From assembly GCA_019634595.1 (NCBI GenBank), contig JAHCBC010000008.1:1-64000 (forward strand): DNA of 64,000 nt, in the 5' to 3' direction. Shown piece by piece: positions 16,135 through 24,499 of this stretch. Position 1 is the stretch's first letter; every line of letters starts with the position of its first letter. The translations under genes and the position numbers were made by a program. The notes beneath the pieces were generated by a model. It worked only from the letters and a program-made list of their open reading frames with translations. It had not been told where the DNA came from and did no database searches. The stretch comes from Akkermansiaceae bacterium (GTDB taxonomy: Bacteria > Verrucomicrobiota > Verrucomicrobiia > Verrucomicrobiales > Akkermansiaceae).

Positions 16135-17781
16135 ATGTTGAAACGCATCGCACTGCTGTTGGTTCCCCTGCTGGCATCCGCCGCTCCGGAAGACACGCCG
16201 GGACTGGATGGGGCGGAGGTGAAGATCCCCTACTCCGAGCTGAAGCGGCTTCTTGCCAAGGAGCCGTTGCGGGTGGAGGCCAAGGAGCCGCCGCCGGTTC
16301 TCCTGTCGGCGAAATACACGCTCATCGATGCGGATGACGGACCGCTGCTGGAGGCGGAGTTCCAGGTGGCGGCTTTCGGTGGGGCACAGGCCGCGGTACC
16401 GTTGGTGAAGTCGGGGGTGGGCATGGAGGTGATCGAGCCGGCGGATGCGAACGTCATCGTCCGTGACGGGGAGATCCAGCTTCTTTCCGACAAGCCCGGC
16501 AGGCAGCGGATCAAGGCGCGTCTTCTGCCCGTGGTGGATGGCGGGGCTTTCGTTTTTTCGCCCGCCGGATGTCCCTTGGTGACCTTCGGGGCCGGGGAGA
16601 TCCGTGACGGTCGTTCCGTGCGCCTGTCATCCGGCGGAGCGGTGAGAGTGCTGGGCGCGGGCCAATCGGTTCCGCTTATCGGGATGGATGGGGAAATCGA
16701 GGTGAGGTTCCTGGGAGAGGAAGAGATGCGTGAGGCGACGAAGCCTCCGGAACCCTCCGAATGGTCATGGCATCACGAGGCACTGGTCCTGCCGGGAGAA
16801 AGCGTGATCTCGTACCGCGTGATCTCCCGGGCATCATCGGTGGCGGGTTCGGGTGTGGCGGCGTCGCTCGTCCTGCCGCCGGGTTCCCGCGCGGTGCGCG
16901 TGACGGGTGATGACCTTGCGGGGCACAGGGTGGTGGGTGGCGCCAACCGGGTGCAGACGCTGGCGGTTGATTGGAAAACCCGCGGACTGCTGGAGCGTGA
17001 GATCACGTTGTTCTACGAGGTGCCCTACCGCCCGTCGGACCGCAGTTGGAAGCTGCGGGTTCCGGCTGCGCCCGGATCGGAGGAAACGCTGGCCCGTTAC
17101 TTCATCCCGGCGGTGCCCGCACTGTCCTACGCCGCGGAGGGATTGGCCGGGCCGATGTCCCCGCGGGGCCTGCCGGAGACATTGTCACGCGAGCTGAAGG
17201 GCGCTTCTTATCATGAGATCGAAGGTGTTGCGGAAGTGACGCTGGCGGTCACCCGGCTGCCGGTCGCCGCGGTGTCCGACGCCACGATGGATGATGCGGC
17301 ATGGTCGGTGAAGGTGGAGCCGGACGGATCGGTGCTGTTGGAGGGCGTGATGACCGTGACCCACAGCGAGGCGGCGGCGCTCCTGTTTGACACGCCCGCC
17401 GGACTGTCCCTGTTGAAGTGCTCCGTGAACGGCCGGCCGGTCGCCCCCGTGAGCATCGAGGGAGGAAAGCTGGAACTCGCGCTTCCCGCGGAAGGCCGGC
17501 CGGCGAAGGTCGAGTGCTCCTTCACCGGTGGCATCGGTGCGCTTGATCCGGTGGAAGGCACTTTCTCAATCGGACTGCCAAAGACGCCGATGTTCATCCG
17601 CGCGCTGCAGTGGAGGATCGATCTCCCGCCCGCCTACCAAGCGGAGATTTCCGGCAATATCACGCGGGTGAAACCAACGGCGGATGATCCCCCTTCGCGG
17701 GTGGTGGTCCGGAAAAACCTGTGCCGTGACGAGCGTCCGGAAGCCCATGTGTTCTACACGCGCAAAAGCTCCGGCTTCTGA
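16135..17781 (+). CDS. Secreted beta-rich protein, unknown; probable partner of the CreD-like protein
   Basis: A signal peptide (MLKRIALLLVPLLASAAPE) is followed by about 530 residues with a strand-rich pattern and no membrane helix. A short amphipathic segment early in the mature protein (YSELKRLLAKEP) precedes repeated beta domains; several turns read LPPGS, LPGES or LPAEG. No catalytic motif is seen and no family is recognised. It lies 35 bp before the CreD-like gene on the same strand. A hairpin (cggctg...cagccg) just before the start could affect translation. Confidence 0.7.
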   Translation: MLKRIALLLVPLLASAAPEDTPGLDGAEVKIPYSELKRLLAKEPLRVEAKEPPPVLLSAKYTLIDADDGPLLEAEFQVAAFGGAQAAVPLVKSGVGMEVIEPADANVIVRDGEIQLLSDKPGRQRIKARLLPVVDGGAFVFSPAGCPLVTFGAGEIRDGRSVRLSSGGAVRVLGAGQSVPLIGMDGEIEVRFLGEEEMREATKPPEPSEWSWHHEALVLPGESVISYRVISRASSVAGSGVAASLVLPPGSRAVRVTGDDLAGHRVVGGANRVQTLAVDWKTRGLLEREITLFYEVPYRPSDRSWKLRVPAAPGSEETLARYFIPAVPALSYAAEGLAGPMSPRGLPETLSRELKGASYHEIEGVAEVTLAVTRLPVAAVSDATMDDAAWSVKVEPDGSVLLEGVMTVTHSEAAALLFDTPAGLSLLKCSVNGRPVAPVSIEGGKLELALPAEGRPAKVECSFTGGIGALDPVEGTFSIGLPKTPMFIRALQWRIDLPPAYQAEISGNITRVKPTADDPPSRVVVRKNLCRDERPEAHVFYTRKSSGF

Positions 17782-17816
17782 TTTCTCCGATTCTCCTCCA
17801 ACCCATACATTTTGAC

Positions 17817-18998
17817 ATGAAACTGATCCACATCGTCGTTTCCGTGGCCATCGTCGCCTGCACTGCCATCGCGTGGTTTTTACTCGGTTCCGTTCTTTCT
17901 GAACGCACCCGGAAATCTTCTTCGGACATGGCGGCGGAGGTCGCCGGTGTCTGGGGGCCTGCCTTGGTGCAGAAGCACCCGGAGGCATGGTTCGAAACCC
18001 CCAACGCGCCCGGCGGACGGGCGATGTTGCCGCCATCGTCGTCAAAGATCACCGTGGACCTGAAGTCGGAGCCGAAACGCCGTGGTCTGGTGTGGCACCG
18101 GACCTACCGGGTGGACTTCAGGGCGGAGTATGTTTTCACCAATCCCACGCGCATCCCGCAGACGGTCTATGTTTCGTTCCCGCTGCCGGACCACTCCGCC
18201 GGACTGAACGGCTTCCGCTTCCTGCTTGATGGAACCTCTCCGGCGGAGCAGGTTCCTGCGGCATCCGGCGGGATGGCGCGGGCGGTGGTGGTGCCCGCGC
18301 TTGGCTCGGTGACGCTGCAGGCCGGCTACGGCACGCGTGGTGCGGACAGCTTCAGTTACCGCTTTCCGGACAACCGGCGGGTGACGGGGTTCGACCTGGT
18401 GATGAGGACGGATTTCGAAGAGATCAACTTTCCCGTCGGCACCGGATCTCCGGGGGAAAGGGCGCGTAGCGGAGATGGCTGGGAACTCCGCTGGCTCTAT
18501 CCGGATGTGCTCGGCGCGCCCTCCATCGGGATGGACATGCCGAACTTGCTCAACGCTGGTCCGGTCGCGGCGAGGATCGCCTTTTTCGCGCCGGTGTCGC
18601 TGCTTCTGTTCGTGGTGGTGGTGCTGCTGATCGCCGCGCTGAAAGGGGTGCCGCTGCACCCGGTGCATGTGTTCTTCGTCTCGGCGGGCTTCTTCGCCTT
18701 CCACCTGTTGTTCGCCTATCTGGTGGATCTGCTGCCGCTGCCACCGGCTTTCGGGATCGCGACGGTTGTCTCCGTGATGCTGGTGTGCGGCTACCTGAAG
18801 GCCGTCGGTGGACGGACCCTGTTCAGGATCGCGCTGCCCGCCCAGCTCGGCTACCTGGTGTTGTTCAGCCTGTCGTTTTTCTTCGATGGTCTGACGGGCA
18901 TCACACTGACGGTCTGCGCGGTGCTGACGCTGGCCTTGCTGATGGCATTGACGGCCAAGGTGGACTGGAGGGCGTTTGAAAAGGGGCGTGCCGCATGA
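17817..18998 (+). CDS. CreD-like inner-membrane protein
   Basis: It has an N-terminal membrane helix (IHIVVSVAIVACTAIAWFLLG), a periplasmic domain (about 40-245) and a block of five or six helices (about 250-385). The helical part matches the CreD/Cet family in order: LHPVHVFFVSAGFFAFHLL, the Asp-Leu-Leu-Pro loop, a YLKAV turn and the terminal LALLMALTAKVDW. CreD is the colicin-E2-tolerance protein of the CreBC envelope regulon; its biochemistry is not known. At 393 residues it is shorter than the E. coli protein (about 450). No CreBC-type sensor or regulator is encoded nearby. Confidence 0.75.
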   Translation: MKLIHIVVSVAIVACTAIAWFLLGSVLSERTRKSSSDMAAEVAGVWGPALVQKHPEAWFETPNAPGGRAMLPPSSSKITVDLKSEPKRRGLVWHRTYRVDFRAEYVFTNPTRIPQTVYVSFPLPDHSAGLNGFRFLLDGTSPAEQVPAASGGMARAVVVPALGSVTLQAGYGTRGADSFSYRFPDNRRVTGFDLVMRTDFEEINFPVGTGSPGERARSGDGWELRWLYPDVLGAPSIGMDMPNLLNAGPVAARIAFFAPVSLLLFVVVVLLIAALKGVPLHPVHVFFVSAGFFAFHLLFAYLVDLLPLPPAFGIATVVSVMLVCGYLKAVGGRTLFRIALPAQLGYLVLFSLSFFFDGLTGITLTVCAVLTLALLMALTAKVDWRAFEKGRAA

Positions 18999-19067
18999 AA
19001 AAACCTCGGCGCTTGGCAAACGGGTGATGGCTCTGCAAGAGTGGAGACGTATCACCAACTCCGGATC

Positions 19068-21011
19068 ATGAAACCCATCGCCGCCGTTCTCCTATTCGCC
19101 TGCATCGCCACCGCCCAGGATCTGAAACCACCGGCGCGGGCGTTCCCTCCGGTGGGTGACAAGCTCAGCGAAGCGGACCGTGCCACTCTTGCGGAGGAAC
19201 TCAGGCTGGTCCAGGAGGAGTTCGACACGCTGCCGAAGAAAAAGGAGAACGCGAATGCGGAGATTTTCCTGAAGGCGATCCGCTACGCTCTGGACTACAC
19301 GGAATACTACAAACCGTCCGATGCCGGCGCCGACCGTGGATTGCTCACGGAGGCCCGCAAGCGCATCGCCGCGCTGAAAAACGGCGAGCAGCCATGGATG
19401 ACCGCCAAGGGGCTGGTGGTGCGGGGTTACTACAGCCCCATCGACGGTTCGCCGCAGCCGTTCGCACTGGAGATTCCCCAGGACGCGCCGGATCAGAACG
19501 CCCCGGCGTGGCTCTGGCTACAGGGCCGCGGTGAGACCCGGACGGACCACCATTTCATCGAGGAACGCCTCGGAAAGCCGGGCCAGTTCCGTCCTCCGGG
19601 CACCATCGTGGTACATCCCTGGGGACGCTACTGCGTCGGCACGAAGAACGCGGGCGAACAGGATGTCCTCCACGTGCGCGAGTTGCTGGTGGCCGAGGGC
19701 CGCATCGACCCGAAGCGGGTGGCCCTCTGCGGATTTTCCATGGGCGGTGCGGGTGCCTGGATGCTGGGCGCCCACTATACGGACAAGTGGACGGTCGTGC
19801 ATGCCGGGGCGGGATTCGTGGAGGTGCGGAAATTCCAGAACCTGAAGGATGAGGTGGTCGCGGCCATGCCTCCGTGGGAGATCACTCTCTGGGGCCAGAA
19901 CGACGTGCCGGACTACGCCCGCAACCTGCTCAACGTCCCGCTCGTCGCCTACAGCGGTGAGAACGACAAGCAGCGGCAGGCCGCCGAGATCATGACCGAG
20001 GTGCTGGCCAAGGAGGGCCTCACGCTGAAGCACCTCATCGGCCCGAAGACCGAGCACAAGTATGAGCCGGAGGTCAAAAAGGAGGTGGAGGCGGAGATCC
20101 AGAAGGTGCTCCTCAATCCTCCCGCATCCTACCCGCTGAAGCTCACCTACCAGACGAAGACGCTGGACTACTCGGAGATGTATTGGATCGAGGCCACGGG
20201 TCTGGAGGAACACTGGAAAGACAGCCGGATCGATGCCTCCATCGACGCGCCGTTGCCCTCCGCAACAAAGGCGGAGATCAAGACGAAGAACATCACTTCG
20301 TTGAAGTTGCGTTCCTGGAACGGCGAGAATTTCGGTGGCCCGCTCGCGGTTAGCATCGACGGTCAGGATCTCACCGCCAACGGTGGCGGAAAAGCCATCC
20401 TGCTGACGAAGGCGGATGGTAAATGGACCGCCGGTGCCGCGGAAGATACCAACACCCTCCGCAAGCGTCCCGGACTGCAAGGCCCCATCGATGATGCCTT
20501 CACCGGCCCATTCCTGTATGTGCTGCCGGACGGTCCGTGCGCCACGCCGGAGGCGGAGGCATGGGTGAAGGCGGAGCTGGCGTACCAGACCGACCGCTGG
20601 AGGTACCTCATGCGCGGGGATGTCCGGACGAAGAAGGCGTCGGAAGTCACGCCGGACGACGTGAAGAACTATAACCTCATCCTCTGGGGTGACCCGAAGG
20701 CGAATCCGCTGATCCGGACCCTGCTGCCACGCCTGCCCGTCCAGTGGACGGCGGAGAAGATCAGCGTGGGGGAAAAGAGCGCGGCATCCGCCGGACACAT
20801 CCTTTCCATGATCTATCCCACCCCGGCCGGGCGCTACATCGTCCTCAACAGCGGCCTCACCTTCCGCGAGAACCACAAGAGCAATGCGGTGCAGAATCCG
20901 CAGCTTCCGGATTGGGCGATCATCGATCTCTCCGTGCCGCCGGATGGCAACGCGCCGGGCAAGGTGGTCGCAGCGGATTTCTTCGACGAGAACTGGAAAC
21001 CAAAGAAGTGA
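19068..21011 (+). CDS. Secreted alpha/beta-hydrolase (prolyl-oligopeptidase/esterase type)
   Basis: A signal peptide (MKPIAAVLLFACIATAQ) starts the chain. The alpha/beta-hydrolase core lies at about 130-350, with the oxyanion-region LWLQGRGE, nucleophile elbow GFSMGGAGA (about 222-230) and a candidate His in KTEHKYEP (about 333). The C-terminal 290 residues form a second, beta-rich region without a recognised family, ending with PDGNAPGKVVAADFFDENW. The substrate is unknown; such enzymes in this phylum are often linked to polysaccharide esters. An upstream GTG is less likely because it would push the signal peptide inward. The next gene starts 7 bp downstream. Confidence 0.82.
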   Translation: MKPIAAVLLFACIATAQDLKPPARAFPPVGDKLSEADRATLAEELRLVQEEFDTLPKKKENANAEIFLKAIRYALDYTEYYKPSDAGADRGLLTEARKRIAALKNGEQPWMTAKGLVVRGYYSPIDGSPQPFALEIPQDAPDQNAPAWLWLQGRGETRTDHHFIEERLGKPGQFRPPGTIVVHPWGRYCVGTKNAGEQDVLHVRELLVAEGRIDPKRVALCGFSMGGAGAWMLGAHYTDKWTVVHAGAGFVEVRKFQNLKDEVVAAMPPWEITLWGQNDVPDYARNLLNVPLVAYSGENDKQRQAAEIMTEVLAKEGLTLKHLIGPKTEHKYEPEVKKEVEAEIQKVLLNPPASYPLKLTYQTKTLDYSEMYWIEATGLEEHWKDSRIDASIDAPLPSATKAEIKTKNITSLKLRSWNGENFGGPLAVSIDGQDLTANGGGKAILLTKADGKWTAGAAEDTNTLRKRPGLQGPIDDAFTGPFLYVLPDGPCATPEAEAWVKAELAYQTDRWRYLMRGDVRTKKASEVTPDDVKNYNLILWGDPKANPLIRTLLPRLPVQWTAEKISVGEKSAASAGHILSMIYPTPAGRYIVLNSGLTFRENHKSNAVQNPQLPDWAIIDLSVPPDGNAPGKVVAADFFDENWKPKK

Positions 21012-21018
21012 CCCTCCC

Positions 21019-21372
21019 ATGAAACTCCCATCCATGCTGTTCCTGCTGGCTTTCGCCCCGCTGGCGGCCCACGCCCAATCCAACGCCGAGATGAAAGAGG
21101 AGGCCGGTGGCATCCTCGACAAGTCCGACAAGGCGATGAACAAGGCCTACCAGCAGTTGCTCTCGATCCTGGGGGATGAAGGGAAAAAGCGGCTGCGTGA
21201 GACGCAGCGTGCCTGGCTCGCCTACCGGGACGCCCAGGCCGGTTTCGACTCCCACCACATGGCAGGGGGGACGGGGGAGGGGCTGGAGCGGCTGGGCAGC
21301 CTCAACATGCTCACGGAAGAAAGGACGAAGCGCCTGCAGGAGGACTACAAGCGCTTCAAGGAACTGCAGTAG
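21019..21372 (+). CDS. Small secreted protein of the LprI/DUF1311 type
   Basis: A signal peptide (MKLPSMLFLLAFAPLAAHA) is followed by a 98-residue helical domain. The pattern Asp-x3-Met-Asn-x-Ala-Tyr-x2-Leu, then RLRETQRAWLAYRDAQ, is the DUF1311/LprI core (LprI of mycobacteria inhibits lysozyme). The cysteines usual in this family are absent, so the fold must do without the disulfides. It probably shares a transcript with the upstream esterase. The inhibitor function is not implied by the sequence. Confidence 0.75.
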   Translation: MKLPSMLFLLAFAPLAAHAQSNAEMKEEAGGILDKSDKAMNKAYQQLLSILGDEGKKRLRETQRAWLAYRDAQAGFDSHHMAGGTGEGLERLGSLNMLTEERTKRLQEDYKRFKELQ

Positions 21373-21379
21373 GTCCGGA

Positions 21380-21823
21380 TTATTCCGCGGACAGCTTGCA
21401 GTCTTGGATTTCCTGCTCGCCGGTCGCCTTGTCCACCTGTTCGGGGATGATGTGGCCGGCGATGAGACCCGGACGGACCTTGCTGCGGACAAAGGCGGAC
21501 TCGCCCGGTTTCACGGTGATGGTCGCCTTGTGGGTCCACTCCGTGGACATGGAGACCACGTGCTGGCCCGGCTTCTGGTCGGAGTAGATGAATCCCTGTC
21601 CTTCCGAGGTGCCCACTGCCGTGCCATCGATCTTCACCGAAGGTTTGATGGCAGCTCCGAAGGAACTCGGACGGTAGATGAAGACCCTGCTGTGGCCTTT
21701 CGCCACGGCGGGAAGGGTTGATTTCGCCTCGGCATAGCTCGGGCCGCTCGCGCAACTGACGAAGCCGAGGGAACCGGCAAGGAGGGCGGAGGCGAAAAGG
21801 GCGCGTTTCAGGGTGACTGGCAT
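21380..21823 (-). CDS. Lipoprotein-like DUF2846-type protein
   Basis: A lipoprotein-style leader (MPVTLKRALFASALLAGSLGFVSC) puts Cys at about residue 24, although Phe at -3 is unusual for a lipobox. The mature part has the DUF2846 pattern: SRVFIYRPSS, KIDGTAVG, GFIYSDQKPGQHVVS. It is predicted to sit in the envelope as a small beta-sandwich. An earlier in-frame Met was rejected because it would precede the leader with polar residues. It converges on the DUF1311-like gene with a 7-bp gap. Confidence 0.75.
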   Translation of the reverse strand: MPVTLKRALFASALLAGSLGFVSCASGPSYAEAKSTLPAVAKGHSRVFIYRPSSFGAAIKPSVKIDGTAVGTSEGQGFIYSDQKPGQHVVSMSTEWTHKATITVKPGESAFVRSKVRPGLIAGHIIPEQVDKATGEQEIQDCKLSAE

Positions 21824-21951
21824 CCGCGGACTTTCGGCGCGGAGTCGTGGCCCATCAACCCCAATCATCCCTTTCCATCAGATAGTCATGTCCCGGACGT
21901 CTTTGTGGTGAACAGGTTAAACCGGGTTCATCACGGTGACGGTTGGCCCGT

Positions 21952-22707
21952 TCACTCGATGTCCATCCGTTTGAAGATCGGCTTCAATGCTTCCGCCCAG
22001 ACCTGGTAGCCCGGCTCCGCGAGGTGCAGCTTGTCCGCCGCGAAGTGCTCCGGATTGGCGGGCTTGCCCTCCTTGTTGGCATAGAGGGTGAACAGGTCCA
22101 GCACCTCGAAGTCCTTGCCGGGCTTGCCCAGCTTCAGGATGCGGGTGTTGATGTCCGCATAGGCTCCCGGCTTGGCGGGTGCGTCCGCCTTGTCGCGTGG
22201 AGGGATGGTGCAGACGATGATGGGCACGCTGGCTTTGTAGGCCCGCGCCTGTTTGATCAGTTCCTGGATGTTGGCCTCGATGGTGGCGGGATCCCCGTGG
22301 GCGCTCAGGTCATTCGAGCCGATGTTGATTACGATCGCCGCCGGTTCCAGATCCAGCACATCCTCCTTGAAACGGAACACCACCCCGCGGCTCACATCCC
22401 CGCCGATGCCGCGGTTCGCCACTTTCAGTCCGGGGAATGAGGCGGCCAGGGATTTCCAGCTTCCGGTGAGCGAGTCACCGACAAAGACGACCGCGCCCTT
22501 GTCTTTCTGGCGTTGGGTCCAGAAATAGTTCCGGTTATCCGTCATCCAGCCGTGGACCCGGATGACGCCCTGTCCCGGCCAGGCGGATGCTTCCTTCGCA
22601 TCCGGAAATGGGGTGGGTCCGTCGGCTGCCGCGGCTGGCAGCAGGGAGGCCGCGAGGATGGCTGCGGTGAGGATGGGGACGGTCAGGCGGTGGAGATAGG
22701 GTTTCAT
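21952..22707 (-). CDS. Secreted SGNH/GDSL-type hydrolase
   Basis: A signal peptide (VPILTAAILAASLLPAAAA) precedes an SGNH hydrolase of about 225 residues. Block I is VVFVGDSLTGSW with the nucleophile Ser, block II has Gly in ANRGIGGDVS, block III is NIGSNDLSAHGD and block V is ADKLHLAEPGYQVWAEAL with Asp and His of the triad. It resembles the PAF-acetylhydrolase-like branch used as carbohydrate acetylesterases. The frame stays open far upstream, but the signal peptide fixes the start. It is divergent from the CorA gene. Confidence 0.88.
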   Translation of the reverse strand: MKPYLHRLTVPILTAAILAASLLPAAAADGPTPFPDAKEASAWPGQGVIRVHGWMTDNRNYFWTQRQKDKGAVVFVGDSLTGSWKSLAASFPGLKVANRGIGGDVSRGVVFRFKEDVLDLEPAAIVINIGSNDLSAHGDPATIEANIQELIKQARAYKASVPIIVCTIPPRDKADAPAKPGAYADINTRILKLGKPGKDFEVLDLFTLYANKEGKPANPEHFAADKLHLAEPGYQVWAEALKPIFKRMDIE

Positions 22708-22779
22708 GGGTGCCGGCAAAAATGGCATCCCGTGACGATCATTGCGAGGAGCTTCTTTTCTATCGAAACCAGCCGCCGC

Positions 22780-23718
22780 ATGGGCTTTCATGATGGCATG
22801 CTCTGCCGGTTGGAAATCAGGGATCGCAAGCTCGCGGAGACCGGTGACGAAAATGCGCCGATCCTGCTCTACACGGATCCCACGGAGGAGGAACGTGCAT
22901 ACCTCATCGACGGGCTTGGCATCGACCGCCATACGCTCGCCTCTGCGCTGGACCCGAACGAACTCGGGCGCGTGGAATTCGAGCCGGACCATGCCGCGAT
23001 CATCATCAAGCGGCCCAAGCAGTATTGCTCCGACGACAACTTCTTCTTCAAGATCAGCTCGGTCGGCATCTTCATGTTCGGGGAGCGGTTGGTGTTCGTC
23101 GTTTCCGAGGAAGGGTTGCGTTTCGAGGGGAAGCATTTCCAGCAGATCCGCAACCTGGGGGACGTGATGCTGAAGGTGATCTTCCGCTGTGTGTGGCATT
23201 TCGAGGAACACCTCAACGTCTTCAACATGATCGCCGAGGAACTGGAGCAGAAGGTGAACACCTCCATGGAGAACAAGCACCTGCTCCATATGTTCACGCT
23301 GGAAAAAAGCCTCGTCTATTACCTCAACGCCATCGGCAGCAACGGCAGGGTCATCGAGCGGCTGAAGGCGTCCATCAGCCGGCTGCGGCTCACCCCGGAG
23401 GACTGCGAGTTCCTCGATGACCTCACCATCGAGAACGCCCAGTGCCAGGAAATGGCGAGCACATACAGCCAGGTGCTCTCCGGTCTGGTGGGGGCCAGGG
23501 TCAGCGTGGTCAGCAACAACCTGAACGTGACCATGAAGCGGCTCATGCTGGTGACCATCGGCCTGATGGTGCCCACCGCCATCTTCAGCATCTTCGGGAT
23601 GAATGTGAAACTGCCTGTCGTGGAGCATAGCGGCGCGCTCGGATTCTGGGTCATCCTCGTCTTGGCGGCTGCGTCCGCGGGAGCGGTCTTCGTGGTTTCC
23701 AAGTGGATGAAGTGGTGA
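22780..23718 (+). CDS. CorA-family divalent cation transporter
   Basis: A Mg2+ (or related cation) channel of the inner membrane, assembled as a pentamer in the family. A cytoplasmic domain of about 245 residues with long helices (ERLKASISRLRLTPEDCEFL) is followed by two C-terminal membrane helices. The signature pore motif is present in IFSIFGMNVKLP (about 275) and the chain ends in a basic tail (SKWMKW). The start could be this ATG or one 18 bases later. Two C-rich hairpin elements lie directly downstream on the same strand. Confidence 0.9.
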   Translation: MGFHDGMLCRLEIRDRKLAETGDENAPILLYTDPTEEERAYLIDGLGIDRHTLASALDPNELGRVEFEPDHAAIIIKRPKQYCSDDNFFFKISSVGIFMFGERLVFVVSEEGLRFEGKHFQQIRNLGDVMLKVIFRCVWHFEEHLNVFNMIAEELEQKVNTSMENKHLLHMFTLEKSLVYYLNAIGSNGRVIERLKASISRLRLTPEDCEFLDDLTIENAQCQEMASTYSQVLSGLVGARVSVVSNNLNVTMKRLMLVTIGLMVPTAIFSIFGMNVKLPVVEHSGALGFWVILVLAAASAGAVFVVSKWMKW

Positions 23719-23748
23719 GGCCGCGGCCTAACGGAATCTAACGCACGC

Positions 23749-23916
23749 GCGTAGCCGCGATGGCGTAATGGTGGCCGGGCCGGTTTTGTGACAGTCTATC
23801 CCTGTCAGCGCGGACGGCCCCCGACGGACGCGAAGACAAACTCCCCCCACACACATCCCCCCGAAAGCAGATCGGCAGAAAGTCCCCCCGGCTTGTCTGC
23901 CGATTCGCTTTTCAGG
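23749..23916 (+). ncRNA. C-rich hairpin element, copy 1 (candidate small RNA)
   Basis: First of two direct copies, 193 bp apart when the shared ccggttttgtgaca box is aligned. A short hairpin (tgacag 23789-23794 / ctgtca 23802-23807) is followed by single-stranded C6 runs at 23843 and 23857. A second hairpin has a 9-bp lower stem (23871-23879 / 23896-23904), one bulge, a 3-bp upper stem and a C6 run in the loop, then cgcttttcagg. Stem bases differ from copy 2 in a compensatory way, which argues for selection on structure. Orientation and promoter are inferred; no good -10 box is visible. Confidence 0.55.
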
Positions 23917-23941
23917 ATACCGTCCCGGGACCTACGCGGGC

Positions 23942-24117
23942 ACGTAGCCATGATGGCGTAATGTTGGATTGGCCGGTTTTGTGACAATCTCTCCATGTTA
24001 GCGCGAACGACTTTCCCCCCACGTGAGCGCAGGGCTGGAACTCCCCCCGAACAGCCCCCCGACAGAACCGGCAGATGAAGCCTCCCCCCCGGGCTCATCT
24101 GCCGGTTTGCTTTCAGG
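23942..24117 (+). ncRNA. C-rich hairpin element, copy 2 (candidate small RNA)
   Basis: Second copy with the same box order: gtagcc, gatggcgtaatg, ccggttttgtgaca. The first hairpin uses tgaca 23982-23986 / tgtta 23996-24000 with one G-U pair. C6 runs start at 24015, 24043 and 24055. The second hairpin has a perfect 13-bp lower stem (24066-24078 / 24095-24107), a bulged base, the upper stem gcc/ggc in place of aag/ctt in copy 1, and a C7 run in the loop. The 3' end reaches the stop of the convergent gene, so it might also serve as that gene's terminator, although no U-tract is seen on the minus strand. Confidence 0.55.
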
Positions 24118-24499
24118 CTCCCAGCACGCGCCTGACCTCCGCGTGGGTGGCCAGCACGTGGGGATCCCGCCGGAGTGTTTCCGCGTAGGTGGTGCCGAAG
24201 CCTCCATCCTTCGCGTCCGCTTCCAGCAGCGCGCGGATCTCCCCTTTCAGGGCCTCCGCGCGTTCATCCGTGATGGGCTCCTTTTTGTCGAAAAGCGCGT
24301 CATCGATCCGGGCGATCAGGCGGGTGAACGGTTGCAGCCACTCGAACCATGGGTCATGGGCGAGCAACTGGAGGAACGCCCCGGCGGACGGGATGGGCCC
24401 GGCGGCGTGTTCATACACCGCCCGTTCCGACGTGATCAGTTCCCGGTGCAGCTTCAGCAGGCCGTTGCGTGCGGCCTTCAGTTGGTCGATGGAGTTCAT
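24113..24499 (-). CDS. Conserved-looking small soluble protein, unknown
   Basis: A 128-residue, helical, cytoplasmic protein with no signal peptide or membrane helix. Notable stretches are the N-terminal LKAARNGLLKLHRELI, the Trp/Phe cluster HDPWFEWLQPFTRLIARID and the C-terminal FGTTYAETLRRDPHVL. The pattern looks like a compact helical bundle. No family name is recognised. Its start overlaps the stop of the hydrolase gene by 4 bp (ATGA), so it is the third gene of a translationally coupled operon with a VOC dioxygenase and an MhqD-like hydrolase. Confidence 0.75.
   Translation of the reverse strand: MNSIDQLKAARNGLLKLHRELITSERAVYEHAAGPIPSAGAFLQLLAHDPWFEWLQPFTRLIARIDDALFDKKEPITDERAEALKGEIRALLEADAKDGGFGTTYAETLRRDPHVLATHAEVRRVLGA

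Noticed and set aside
22708..23628. Long minus-strand extension of the SGNH gene across the CorA region
   Set aside because: The signal peptide at the chosen start and the CorA motif on the plus strand show that the extension is a shadow.
23749..24117. A CRISPR array, suggested by the repeated C-rich segments
   Set aside because: There are only two copies of about 170 bp with diverged sequence and no short repeat-spacer pattern or cas genes.
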